DNA from: Gymnorhina tibicen
Lineage: Eukaryota; Chordata; Aves; Passeriformes; Artamidae
Reading direction: 5' to 3'
NCBI GenBank assembly: GCA_013399875.1
Contig: VXAZ01007607.1
Location: 1-64,000, forward strand
Length of the DNA stretch: 64,000 nucleotides
The translations under genes were made by a program, and so were the position numbers. This document shows, in pieces, positions 1 through 13,200 of this stretch. The stretch's first letter is position 1; each line of letters starts with the position of its first letter. The notes under the pieces were generated by a model, which did not search any database, was not told where the DNA came from, and saw only the letters and a program-made list of their open reading frames with translations.

Positions 1-312
<312 letters not shown>

Positions 313-1271
313 TGGGGTTTCTTCTTCCAGCCGAGCGTGGCTCCGAGGAAATCTGGATGTGGTTGTTCCTGTGGTTCCTTTGAGTTCCTGGCAGGTTGAG
401 CCCAGGACTCGAAGCAGGAAGGACCTGGGAAGAATCCAGGAAAGCCTTGGGAAAGTGGCGCCCCAAAGAGAGGACCTGGAATGTGGTAAATGTGGGCTTT
501 GTTGTCTTTCCTTGACTGCAAATCGTGTACAAGCCTGTGTTGGTGAAAGAACTTCGGTGTCTTGTAGGAAAACAATTCCTGTCTCCCTCTCCCCATCCAA
601 ATAATGTGAAAACGTGGCCCCACTGCTGTATTCTGCTGGCAGAGGGATGGAATTGGTGCATCGTGGAAATTCCCAGTTGTCGCTCTGCATTTCCTGCATC
701 CTCCGTCATTCCCGTGTGGTGTAGAGCTGGAAGAGGTCCAAGGGGGGGATTGTCCCACTCTGCTCGAGCCCCGAGGGCTTTTTGGGCCCTGAAACCTGCC
801 AGAGCTCCAGGAGCATTTGGACAACACAAGGTGGGATTTTGGGGTGACTCTGCAGGGCAGGAGTTGAACTGGATGATCCTCGTGGGTCCCCTCCCGCTCA
901 GGATACCCCATAATCCTAAGAGGGAACCCCCCCTTCTCTCCCAACAAACAACTTTATAGGTTTGGTTGGAGCAACTCGTGGGAAATGAGCAGTGGTGAGC
1001 ACCTACTGCTGACTACAAATCTGAGATCTGTAGCGAGTTTTCCTCCTGGAACTGAACGTGGAAACGGCGCCTTTGTGTATTTGACAAAACTGACACCCAA
1101 GTATCCACACATGTAAATGGAGCGTTGAGTTTAATACCTGTAGTTGCTTAGAGGTAAAAAAACACTGAGCATGGTGGTGACAAAGGAAGCAGGATCTCTG
1201 TACTTCTGTAAAGAAACCATTTTGTTGGTTTAATTTCGTTTTATGGTGCATTTCTGTTAGGAGGAAATAAA
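313..1271 (+). other. SLC35E2B: 3' UTR of SLC35E2B with poly(A) signal
   Basis: No coding frame is supported after the stop at 312. The first canonical AATAAA downstream is at 1266-1271, so the likely 3' UTR is about 960 nt. It contains a CR1 remnant (797-918). Later signals in the following AT-rich sequence could also be used. Confidence 0.55.
797..918 (+). mobile_element. CR1 LINE 3'-end remnant
   Basis: The stretch follows the avian CR1 3' end: GAGCATTTGGACAAC, then GGGATTTTGGGGTGA, CAGGAGTTGAACTGGATGATC, and a degenerate terminal ATTCTATGAT-like repeat near 905-915. It is 5'-truncated, as CR1 copies usually are, and lies in the putative SLC35E2B 3' UTR. Recognised by eye; a RepeatMasker run would fix its subfamily and limits. 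Confidence 0.7.
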
Positions 1272-3059
1272 CGGGCGGTGGTTTTTTTGTATCATTTCTA
1301 GGAGCGCAGCAAAAGGCTGCCTTTTAGAAACTCAGGGTTATGAGTCTGACCTGTGTGTAAAAGATCTGATTTCTGGTTGTGTGAAGAATCTCAGAGCTAT
1401 CTGTGACAGATGGAAGGGAGGAATACGAACCACAAACTGAGGCAAATCTTGATTTCTGCTGCTCTCAAGTTTCCTTTTTTTTAAAGGAAATCCGTTTTTA
1501 TGGTGGACCGAAGATTAAAAGTTAACTCTCCTTTTCAGAACTCTGAAGGACAGTCATTAGTTTTGGCAACAAAAGCGCACATGTAGCTACAAAAACATCC
1601 GAATGGACTTTTTGGGAACAAAACTAAGTTAAAATTGAGTGCTTTTTAATAATTGCCACTCTTTTGGAAGGTTGTAGCATGGATATCTAGTGGTCTTTAT
1701 GGTAGAAATAATGGCATTCCTGTAAAATTGAGACTCGTGGTTACATTTCCACTTGTGATTACATTTCCACACCCGAGTGGCTGCCTGGGGCAGATTCCCC
1801 AAAGACCTGAGGGGAGGGAAATGCCAATTTTTTTCATCCTCGTGCGTGTGATATGTCTGTGGTATTTTGTTTCTTTTGTACTCCTGTCACTTTTATAAAA
1901 GCTGTGGACTGTGGCGTGGAGCTCTGTGGGGTTTTTGTTTGTTTGTTTGTTTTTCTGCTAAGTAACACTGAGATTTTTGAAGGTATGACTAAAAAAAAAA
2001 AAAAAAAAAGAAGAAAACAAAGTCTGGTTTGCATCGTATTTCTGCTTTAGGTGCCAAACAGAAATCCCAGCTCTGCTCCTGTGTAAATCCCACCACGAGC
2101 TGCTCGAGGTTCGTGTTAAAACCCAGTGGGTTTTTGCCTTTCTGTCACCAAAACACAGCCCCGGGAGGGTTTGAGAATGGGATTTTAACACTCATGGGTG
2201 GCACCACAACCATCCCGCTCTCCGCTGGGCTTTGCTCCAGGGTTGATCTGGTGTATTTTTCTTTGCCCTTCTCCTTGGCCTTTGCTTTTCTTAGATTAAA
2301 CAAAGCAAGCTCTTGGCTGTCCCCTGTAAAACCTTTTTGTTCTCCGTTCAGGCCGGTGAATCGCCTTTGCTGCCGTGTAAACAAGGAGCTTTTTGCTCTT
2401 CCTCAAGAATTCCCGACGGTGTCACACCCCAGCTCTTCCTGGTGTGCGACAGCAGCGGCGCTGCCCAGAAAACTGATTTTTTTTGGGAGCATTTTAAGAG
2501 TTTTCTGTCCCTGCATTTCTCCCGGCCACGCCCTGTGAGGAGGGCGAGCTCTGGGAGCTGGAGCCGTGCACATTATTTATTTTACATTATTTACTAATGC
2601 TCAGAGCAGGTCTTCCTTAAATGTGAATTCCTGACGACCTGAGGTGCAGGTGTAAGGTGTTACAGCGCTCCCTGTGTTTCTAAATTGTCATTATTTCCAG
2701 TTCTATGCCCTGTTATAATACTGTCATATTTCCAATGGGGGATGGATAATTAGGGATCAGTGCATAATGATCTTCGCTGTTCTGTGCCGTGCTCAGTCCC
2801 TGTGTCCCACTCTCACTCATTTCCGTTCAGGAACTGCAGGTTTTGGTTGGACTCGCGCTTTATTCAATCAAACCGAGCACTTTTATGTGTCATTAAAGGC
2901 GGCCCTGTGGTGACAGCGCCTCCATCCCCACCCCTGCCGCGTGCTCGCTGGGTTTGTGTTTACTGCTGGACAGGCACAGCCTGGAGGTTAATTAATGCCG
3001 CTCTGGCTGGCGGGGCCGGGCCGCTGAGGAACCAGCCAATTAACGGCTCATTAACGAGT
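1272..3059. other. Intergenic spacer SLC35E2B-CDK11B
   Basis: About 1.8 kb with no supported gene. It holds a short (GTTT)n run near 1933-1950, a poly(A) run of about 18 at 1990-2008, and becomes more GC-rich toward the CDK11 promoter. Short open frames on both strands have no recognisable product. Confidence 0.6.
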
Positions 3060-3460
3060 TTCCTTAATTATCGCGCCGTGAGGCGGCGCTGACGTCATCG
3101 GTCCGCGACGGCGGACGGAAGTGACGCGTTAGTCGCGCGCTGCTGGTCGCAGTCCCCGGTGGCGGCGGCGGTGAGCGGGGCCGGGGGGACCTCGGGGCGC
3201 TCCGGGGGCACCGCGGGGGCTCAGGGGACACCGGGGGGGCTCCGCGGGACTCTCGGGGTTGTGGGGGAGCCTCAGCGCTGAGGGCGGGCGGCGGAGCGGC
3301 CGCGCTGCCGGCCCGGGCGGGCCCGCGGGTGGCACCGCTCCGTGAGGGCCGCGGGGCTGTTTGACCCCCCCACACCGGCGGGGGCCGGGGCAGGGCCGGG
3401 GCTGTGCGGGGGGCGGGCGGTGTTGGCCGCTAAAATCGGCTTCGTTCCGCGGTTTGACAA
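3060..3460 (+). promoter_or_regulatory. CDK11B: CpG-island promoter of CDK11B
   Basis: The stretch is dense in CpG and contrasts sharply with AT-rich flanks. A palindromic CRE/ATF site TGACGTCA lies at 3090-3097 and an ETS-like CGGAAGTG at 3116-3123. There is no TATA box, typical of a housekeeping promoter. The island continues into intron 1. Confidence 0.75.
3124..3170 (+). other. CDK11B: CDK11B exon 1 (non-coding 5' UTR exon, 5' end approximate)
   Basis: The sequence ends GGTGGCGGCGGCG just before a consensus donor GTGAGC at 3171. The next exon carries the start codon, so this exon is untranslated. The transcription start is inferred from the ETS/CRE position only. Confidence 0.55.
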
Positions 3461-4163
3461 GCCGGGAATGACACACGAACGAGAGACAGCGATGACTTAT
3501 CTCAGAGTTGGGCGCTCGGGATATTCCACAGCTCAAACCCCCTAGCTATCACCTTTTTGCTGTTTATACATTCCAGGAAACCAAGGAATTAGTGTTCGTT
3601 GGCTATAAGTTACATAGTTCTCTTGTTCACTAACATCCTACCTTCTATCGGTTAATTATTCTTTCGCTTCTCACGCTAATTAGTGCCACGCTCAGTCTTT
3701 CTCTTCTTGTGGGTCGGGGGTTTCTTGGGTCGGGGGTCGTGCTGGGCTTACCTTTTACTCAGTGACAGCTGATTTCAGCACAGTTGCTGAGATTGGCTTG
3801 ATTATTTTTCTCCGTATCTCAGGAGTTCTGCCAGATATCCCATAAATCCTGCGTTCCTTGTGTCCTTTTTCCCCCAAGCTTTGTGAACTCCCCCGAGGTC
3901 TCAGGTCATTATTGGACGTGTGGCACCAAACCTTGGCCGTCAGCTGCGTTTTGTGAGCGCTCCAGCAGCTCCCTGAGTTTGCAGCAGAGTCTTTATTCCT
4001 TTGGCTTTAAAGCTTTTGGGTTTAAAACAAACATTTTTGGCTCACCATAAGCCAACTCCAGCGTGGCTCGAGTCAGAAATGGAACGTGAAGTGTTTGTGC
4101 TGAAAGAAACGGGTGTAAACCAGGTTTGTCTGTGGGGTTTGTGAATGCCTCCTTCTTTTTCAG

Positions 4164-4296
4164 AGGGTGTTTCTTTTTAACTCAAATGGGTGATGAAAAG
4201 GATTCTTGGAAAGTGAAAACTTTAGATGAAATTCTCCAGGAGAAGAAGCGAAGGAAGGAGCAAGAGGAGAAGGCAGAGATAAAACGTATGAAAAAT
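4164..4296 (+). CDS. CDK11B: CDK11B exon 2, start codon exon
   Basis: Acceptor TTTTTCAG ends at 4163; 22 nt of 5' UTR precede ATG 4186-4188. It encodes 37 residues from MGDEKDSW to RMKN, with a Lys/Glu-rich helix, and ends in phase 0 at donor GTAAGC. Confidence 0.95.
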
Positions 4297-7200
4297 GTAA
4301 GCTGCCCTTTTTGGGATTCATTTTAATGGAACCAGTGGCTTTTTTTAATGGAAAACTGCATTTTAATGGGGTGCAGTGCCTGTATCCTGATGTTCTGGTG
4401 AGAACAGGGCTCGTGCCCTGTCAGCTGAATTCTTCTTTGTCTAATTCCAAGGTTTAACAAAAATGTGGTGCTTTGTGAAGATTTCGTTGGTCTTGCATTA
4501 TATGCTGCGTTTTGTTATAGTTACTGGTCAGAAAAGATAAATAAATTAATGTAATTAACTGGGAGTTGCAGTCCAAGGAACAGCTTTTAAAGATTTTATA
4601 GAAAAATGTGTTAAGATCAACTTGGAATCACTTTTATGTCGCTGTTTGGTTTCGTACAGCTTTGTACAAAATAATGATTGCAGAAAAAAGGCACGTAACA
4701 GTCACTGCAATCCTCCTTAGTGCTTAATTTTGTTTAATTATGTCGAATTAAAGCAGTTCAGCTGTAATTGCTGCTCTCATAAATCAGTGGGTTTTACAGG
4801 GGTGACCAGTCGAGGCTGGAATTTGAGCCAGCAGTGGAAGAGTTCGGTAATATTTAAAAGTTGTTCATTTTGAGACATACAAATAAATGGAATTTTCCCT
4901 CTCTTGTGGTTCCCTCAGTCAGATGACAGGGATTCCAAGCGGGATTCTCTTGAAGAGGGGGAGCTGAGAGACCATCGCATGGAAATAACCATCAGGAACT
5001 CACCTTACAGGAGGGAAGACTCCATGGAAGACAGGTAAGAATAAGGAAATAAAAAGAGGAAGAGTTCCTGAAATGAACCTTTAGAAGTCCTGAGAAGAGC
5101 ATTTCAAATATCTGCAGGGGAAAATCTCATTTTTTTAGTGTGCAGAAGTGGCAAATCCTGTTTAGAGAACACACCAGGGTAGCTTTTTGAAGCACTGGTT
5201 AAGCTTTAAGAGTGTGTTGTGGTCCAGTTGTGGTTTAGGGTTATTGTGGAAATTTGGTATGAAATGGGAATCTTTTCAAAAAGAGGAAATAACTCCTGGT
5301 CTGTTTGGCAGCACCTGTCACCTCGCTGAGTTTATTCCTGTCCTGCCTTTCAGGGGAGAAGAAGATGATTCCTTGGCTATCAAACCACCCCAGCAAATGT
5401 CCCGGAAAGAAAAAACCCATCATAGAAAAGATGAGAAGAGGAAAGAGAAACGCAGGCACCGAAGCCATTCTGCAGAAGGTGCTTCTTGCCACACGTGGAA
5501 GCTTCTGGTTTCTGGGAGCTTCCCCTTGGGAAGCTCCATGTACAGTAAAGAACATTAATTCAGACTAAGGGAACATAGCAGGTGGCTAAGACAGAGGAAT
5601 TTAAACTTTTATCATTTCTTTGGCTGTATTTAGTGCCTTATGGAAATTACAGGGGTATGAGCATGGTTGAGAGGACAGAAATCACTTTGGGACAGGGACA
5701 CTGAGGTCACTTTTACTCCTTGAAGCCTGATAAGCTTCTCTCTGGCTTCACTGAGGGAAAGGCCTCTGCTCTTTGTACCTACCAAGGAAAAAAATATCCT
5801 TTCTAGAGACATTCCCGTTGTCTTCCTGTCACTAACAACCATTTTTTACTTCAATACAAGTATTTGTGCCAGATCTTGCAGACTTTGGACTTTCCAACCC
5901 CCTTTCAGCTCAGGATTTTCCCTTTAAGAAAACAGCAGAGATCGTGGCAATAGGTCCCACCCTCTCCAAGTCCCACCCTCTCTAAGTTTTGCTTTGTGAA
6001 AACCAGCAGCGCTGAATATTTTGACCAGTAACACTCGGAAATTTATTTCTGTTTGTTTAAGGGAAACATGCCAGAGTGAAAGAGAAAGAACGGGAGCATG
6101 AGCGTAGGAAGAGACATAGAGAAGAGCAGGATAAAGCCCGGCGTGAATGGGAGAGACAGAAACGGAGAGAGATGGCAAGGGAGCATTCCAGGAGGGAGAG
6201 GTACATCCATCCCTCCCTCCCCTGGGGAGGGAGATGAGCAGCTGCCTCCTCTGATCTATCTCGGAGCATTTGTTGTTCTGAAATGGCCAAAAAAAAATCC
6301 GCAGTGGGAATGTGCCTGTGTACCTGGGAATGTGTTCTTCAATTGTTTCGAAGTGCTTCGTTGCCATGGACATTCCAGGTGAATTCACTGCCAGTGGTTC
6401 ACTGTAACAAAAAAATTGGATGGTCTTAGAGGTTTTTTCCCAACCTAAAAAAAGAATACAAACCAGATTTGCAAAGTATCAAGGCATTAATTAACTGAAC
6501 TGGCTTAATTTCTGCGTAAATCCTGATAGGGTGGAGAACTTCTGGTCTGGGTCTTTGAAACTTGTTTTTTAAAGGATCAGCTGAAAAACTCCACCTGTTT
6601 TTGACTGATGTGCAATTGGGGGTGGTGATAAGGAAGTTGAGTTTAGTGGTTTGGTGCTGCAAACCAGTTTTCCTTCTCCTCACGGGCTGAATTTGTAACA
6701 AGCAACAATTATTTTCCAGAGATCGTCTGGAGCAACTCGAGAGAGAAAGGGAAAGAAAAATCCGGGAGCAGCAGAAGGAACAACGGGAGCAAAAGGAGCG
6801 AGAAAGGAGAGCTGAGGAGAGGAGGAAGGAGAGGGAAGCCAGGAGAGAAGGTGACTCTCTCTGCAGAAATATTCTTCATACTCTCTATCACTTCCCTATC
6901 TGCTGACACAGTGGTGGAGTGGAGGGATAGAAAGTGGCCAGAATTTTAAAAAAATTAAAGTGGGGAGGCCTCTGACTGGGAGGAAGAAGGAAATCTTGAG
7001 TTCTACACGGGGAGATAAAACAATGTGATGATGTTATGGGCCTAAAATGTCCCGGCAGGTTGATTGTCAGCGAGTCTTTGCCTCTCCCTGTCAGGGAGAT
7101 TTCCTGTAAAAACAGGATTTCTGGAGGTGCCACTGTGTGCACCCAGCACAATCCCAGTGGTTCTGAACTCCTTGGCTGAGTCTAACTCAATTTGGTGGAG

Positions 7201-10200
7201 GTTGAAACCTCAAAATTCAATGTTTTAAGGATTTGGGGGAGTAAATTGCAAAGCGGGGAGAGGTCATGTAAGTACTCCAGGCATGGAAAATGCTGTGGTG
7301 GGAGTCAGGGGGGAAGATGTGCTGGCTGAACAGTTTAAGTTCAAGCACATGTTGGGTACTTGCAATCTAAGCTTACATAACTTTTGGTTAAAGAATCTCT
7401 GTCCCAGCTTTCAGAGGTCAAATCAGAGCCCATTCCTGTGATGATTGAAAAAGGTTGTTCAAGAATAGCAGAACAAACCATATTTTTTGCTTTTTCTTTC
7501 TTGCTCAGCTCATACCAAACAGCTCCTTTTTGTGCTTGGCTTTATGCTGATAGTGCTCAATCTGTGTAACCTTTCATTTAATTGGTTTGATTGTTCTGAA
7601 TGTTCTGTCAGCTCCTTCTAAACCTCAGCTGGTTTTATTCTTTTACATACTTTCCACTTCTTTCTCTGGCATTAATGCTTTAGAATCAGGGTGTTTACTG
7701 GGTAACATACAGGGCAGCTTGCTTCTAAGTGTGGCAGCAGCTTTCTCTAAGCAGTACAAATCCATATTTGATTTGAGACAAATCAAAGCCCTTCATTCTC
7801 CCAGATTTAAGTAGGTTCTTCTCCCGCTCTTCCCCGTTACCCTGTAAAAAAAAATGAAAAGCATTCACATCAGGTGGCTGTGGCAGACAGGACAACTCTA
7901 ATTAGGCAGATGTAACAATTTCTTGTGGTTTTGTTTTCCCTAGTTTCTGCACACCATAGAACAGTGAGGGAAGAATATGGAGACAAAGTAAAAATGAGAC
8001 CCTGGAGTCGCAGCCCTTTGCGCCAGCAGAGAGACAAGCTTGAGCAAGGAGAGAGCAGGAAACCAGGTAGCATCTGCCACTCTACACTGTCTTTGGGGGC
8101 AGCAGGAGCTGGGCTGGGGTAGTGTTTAATTTTTAGTCTTAAACAAACGTCCCAGGTGCTCAGTTAAAAAGTATTAAAGTATTGTCCACCTCAGCCCCAG
8201 CGGCATAACTCTGGAATCTTCACAGACACCTACATTTGTGCTGTTTTCTAAAGCAATGCTGGTTTTGCAGGAGTTGTATGAGTGACAAATGGAATGGATT
8301 TAGGGGTAGGAGTAGGAATTGGAACAGTTTTAAAATGAGTTACCCCGTTCACTGGTGAAAGAAGCAGCTGACTGAATTTTTAAAACCCTGCAGTCAAATT
8401 CCCTTGCAGGTTAGAAAGGGATTGGTTACTCCAGCTCCAGCTGGATTTGGGGTTAGGAGCTAAACTACCTTAAAAAGACCTCACAGGGATCAATGTAAAC
8501 ATCACTGGTATTGTCATTTTGTAGAAGAAATTAAATTCTTAAGGTAGTGTTCTGCTTAGGTGGTGAATTTTGTTTTCCAAGCCAGAAAATGGTCCCACCT
8601 GAAGGTTCTGGGGGTAGGGAACTTGCACAAATGACATAAAGGTGCCTTTATTTGAAGGAGGAAAGCTCTATGTCTGCCTTGCTGACGTGTGCAGCTGTGA
8701 AAAGAAGTGTAGCCACTCAAAGCAGGATGGAATCAGCTGGAATTCCAGGTGGAGGCAGGCAGCAAGTCCTGGGAAACTCCTGCCTAATCAACCACCAGTG
8801 ATTTTTCATGGTGATCAGAGAGTCTACACTGGAGCAGTGAGCACTGACAGTAACCAGTGTGTAGGGACCCTGTCCTGGTGATTCTCATCACCATGGTCCT
8901 TTTTTCCCTTTTCCCCCCTGTTTTAATTAATCTTAGAAGAGCTTAGGAACACATCATGTTTAAAACCCAGGTCAATATTCCATATTTTTGGCTGTTGATC
9001 CCTCACCACTGCAATTCAGAAAAGCTGTTTGTCATTGAGCAGAGTGTGAAATGATTATATATTTTCTTTAGTGCTCTTAATTTCCAATACTGAATGTTCA
9101 GCACTGATTTAATGCCAGCAGAAAGTGAAGCAGTTACCTGGGAATTCAGAGGCTTGGAAATGATACTCAATTAGCACTGTGTTTTTAATTTTTATGGTTT
9201 CAGCAGTGAAAGAAGAGAAACCAGAAGAGAGGGATCCTCTGTCAGACTTGCAAGACATCAGTGACAGCGAGAGAAAAACCAGCTCAGCAGAGTCTTCCTC
9301 AGGTGATTCAATGCAATTTAGGAGCTGTAATTAATTGTACAGATGTCATTAATTTCTCTGCTGAGTAAGCACTGTTGGTGTGTGCCTGCTTAGTTGTGTG
9401 TTTGATTATTCCTGGACAGAATCTGGATCAGGCTCAGAAGAGGAGGAGGAAGAGTCCAGCAGTGAAGGCTCTGAGGAAGAGGGGGAGGAAGAGGAGGAGG
9501 AGGAGGAGACAGGAAGCAATTCTGAGGAGGTGTCTGAGCAATCAGCAGGTGAGGATCACAAAGCAGGGCCTACAGGGCTGTGTGATGTTCTTTTTTCCCT
9601 CGTCCCGTGTTGTTTTATTTGAACATTTGCCTTTTCTCTTAGTCTAGGATAGGCTGAGACCTCTCAGGTCAAGATAACTAAAAAGAAAAAACCCAAGTAC
9701 AAGTCATATTCTGTATTTTTGTGTAGAGGTAATACCAGTTCTTCATCTAAGCAGCCAGATCAGAAACCTGAAAGCCATTCTTGTCTCCCTAACTGCTCAG
9801 CAGTTCAAGTGGTTCTGTAACACAGCAAATATTCTGCAGAGCACAGTCTTGCACTTCTTTGGAGGGGCTGGTGAAATCCAAATTGGTAACTGAAAAGAAT
9901 TCAAAATGACAAATTTCAGATCTTTCTTTCAAGTGAATGAACGTAGTAACAAAAGGTTCAGTAAAGAAATCTGTGTGCAGCCGTTCTTGTCATGAATTAG
10001 TAAAGAAAAGACACAAAAGCAGATTCTGATGGCCGGGTGTTTTTCTTTAAAATCAATTACAGTTAATAACCAAATATTCATAATTTATTTACCTGCCCAC
10101 TTCCCAATTCCCAGTTAATTGGTAAGAATTGTGTTCCCTGTTGGAAGCATTTGCTGTCCAAGTGAAACAGAAGTGTTTGGTCACTGACAGTGCAGAAGGC

Positions 10201-13200
10201 CTGCAGAGATAGGAAAGGATTTCAGCAGGGGTTTGCCTCCCAGGGAGCTGCAGAAATGTGGAGTTTTTTCAATCAAACCTGGTTCTGTTTTGCAGAGGAG
10301 GTGAGCGAAGAGGAGATGAGTGAAGAGGAGGAACGGGAGAATGGAAACCACATCCCAGTTGGTACAATGCAAATACTGACTACTTTAAAGAAGCGATTGG
10401 CTGAGTTTTTGCAGCAGAATTATTTCTGCAAATATTTAAAATGCTTTAAATGCCATTCTCATGTCAAACTCAGAAATTCCATGAAATCTGCTCCAAGCTT
10501 TATGTTTAGAGGAAATCGGTCTAATGAGCTGATGTTTCCTTCTTTTTCATTCTGTGTTCTTTTGTCCTGTCCTCTCATCACAAAAGCTTTGCAGTCAGAA
10601 TGGAGATCTGGGTCAGTTTTCTCTTTCATTCTGGTATAAAGATTTCTTTTTCTGACCTGCTGCATTAGCACTGGAAATTGTAGGTCCATGACTGTGGACT
10701 CTTGAAAGCATCACCTCTGCCAAGAGGAGAAATTGGGCTTCTCCATGATCCTCTCCCATGCAGTGATCAATGTCACCACCTTTATTTGCCTAAAGCTGAG
10801 CTTAATTAGTCCAGGCAGCTCCTCTTTCCACGACTGATTCTGACTTTTAAAGTTACAGAGTCGAGGTTTGACCGAGATTCAGCGGGGAGCGAGGTGGAGG
10901 AGGAGGAGGTCGGGGAGGGATCCCCTCATTCCAATGCCATGACAGAAGGGGAATATATTCCTGACTCTCCAGCTTCCTCCCCCATTGAGCTGAAACAGGA
11001 GCTTCCCAAGTATCTTCCTGCGCTCCAGGTAGGGGATCACCCTCTTAAATGTAGATAAGAATGTAATTAGTAATTGATAACTGTTATCTTGGTGTTGCTG
11101 TCTGAAAATAGATCCGTGTGAGAGAAGAGTTCTGTTACCCTAAACAGAAACTGCTTGTTCTCTATGTAGCCAACAGCAAAGTGTAGAAATGTGAATAAAA
11201 ATCAGATTTTTACTAACTAATTACATGAAAGGTAACTGTGAGAGGTGCTGAGTTGCTGCCTTTGCCTTTGTGGCAGATATTTCAGATTATTCTGTGCAAA
11301 AGTGGACGGAATAATTTAGTTAATCTGCTGAAACACAGGCTCTCTCCAGGATTCCTTTAGAAATGCTCTGAAAAATAAACCCCAAAGATACCTTTCTCAT
11401 AGGGTGCAGCCATATAGTTAAAGTCTTCTGGTAAATTTTAACTATGCCTGTGAAGTTACTGAAGTTTCCTGTATTTTTTTTTTAAAAAGCCAACCAAAAC
11501 CTTCCCCCAGATGCTGGAGGAGTAAATGCTGTCCCTGTGTTTTTTCAGGGATGTCGCAGCGTGGAGGAATTCCAGTGTTTGAACAGGATTGAAGAAGGAA
11601 CCTATGGTGTGGTGTACAGGGCAAAGGACAAAAAGACTGGTGGGTATCAGTGCCCTCCAGTTTCTTCAGGGTATTTAGGGCTGCACTCGTGTGCAAATTA
11701 CCATTCTGCATTTTTCAGTGAGGAACAAAATCTATTTTAAATATTTCTTTACCAGCAAGCTGGTTGCTTTCGAGGCAAAACAGCACAGTTAGTTAAATAT
11801 TTAATCAGTGAGAGGACACTGGAGGGCCTGGTAATGTGCATTTGTTATTAACTGTGTGATGGGAAATGTGTTTCCTTTGCAGATGAAATTGTGGCTCTGA
11901 AGCGGCTGAAAATGGAAAAGGAGAAGGAAGGCTTTCCCATTACTTCCCTGAGAGAAATAAATACAATTCTGAAAGCACAGCACCTGAATATTGTCACTGT
12001 CAGAGTAAGGCTGCAGCCCTTTGTCTCAAAAGTACTTTTGTTCTTGAAATATTCCTCTTGGCTTTTAAATGCCTTATGAAATACCAGCACCCCTGGCAGA
12101 GCTTGTTTCTGTGTGCGAGCAGTGGTGTGCTGCTCATGAGGCTGCACAGACATCACTGTCTCCATAATCATGTTTTGCAAAAATGAGCTGGTTTTCTAAT
12201 AGAAAAATACATTTTCTGAGGTTTTTACCAATGGCAGCCTCCATCCTCTTGCCAGTACATCTCTAAAATCGATTCTGGATGCTTTGTAAATCAGTGTGCA
12301 GCTTTTGATCATCTGTCTCTGTGTTGCAGGAGATCGTTGTGGGCAGTAACATGGATAAAATCTATATTGTGATGAACTATGTAGAGCACGACCTCAAGAG
12401 CCTGATGGAAACAATGAAACAGCCTTTTCTGCCAGGTACTGTTTGCTACAGTCCCCTGAAATTGTCAGAGCTGGAAAAGTGGCCAACACAAATGGCAGTG
12501 GCCCTGCTGGCAGCAGAGGCCTGGCTTTGGGCAGTGCCATGTGCTGCTTTGGAATGTCCTGTGTTCCTTGGAACTGGGACTTCCTGGCTTTTTCTGTTTG
12601 TTCTGTAAAGCCTGACCCAAGCTGAGGCTGGCTGTTGGCTGGGAGTGCTGATCCTCGTGGCGACAGCTGGTGATGAACCCAGTTTGTGTGTTTGGGGTGG
12701 AGCGGAGCTGCTCAGAGGTGAAACTGGGGGAGTTTCCCCTGTGCTGAGCTGGAAAAGAACACTGGGCTCTAATTTTAGCTGCTTCCTCTGAGAGACAATA
12801 ATTACTGACCATAACTTGGATGCATTCCAGCTGCCCAAATGAATTTTGCTTTGTTGGCAGCTCTGTGGGTGTGACTGCTCCTGTTCTGTGACACATTTTT
12901 ATGGCTCAGGCTATGCTGTGCTTTTAACTTGCCTCTCCTTCCTGCCCTCTTCCCTGTTCTACAAACAAACAAAACTAAAATTAAAGGTAGATTTATTTTC
13001 TTCAATGCATTTGGGTTGGGTTTTTTTTTATTGTTCCAGGGGAAGTGAAGACTTTGATGATTCAGTTACTGCGAGGGGTCAAGCACCTGCACGACAACTG
13101 GATCCTGCACCGAGACTTGAAAACCTCCAACCTGCTGCTCAGTCATTCAGGCATTCTAAAAGTAAGAATCAGGGAAAAAAATGAGGAAATCGGGACAAAT

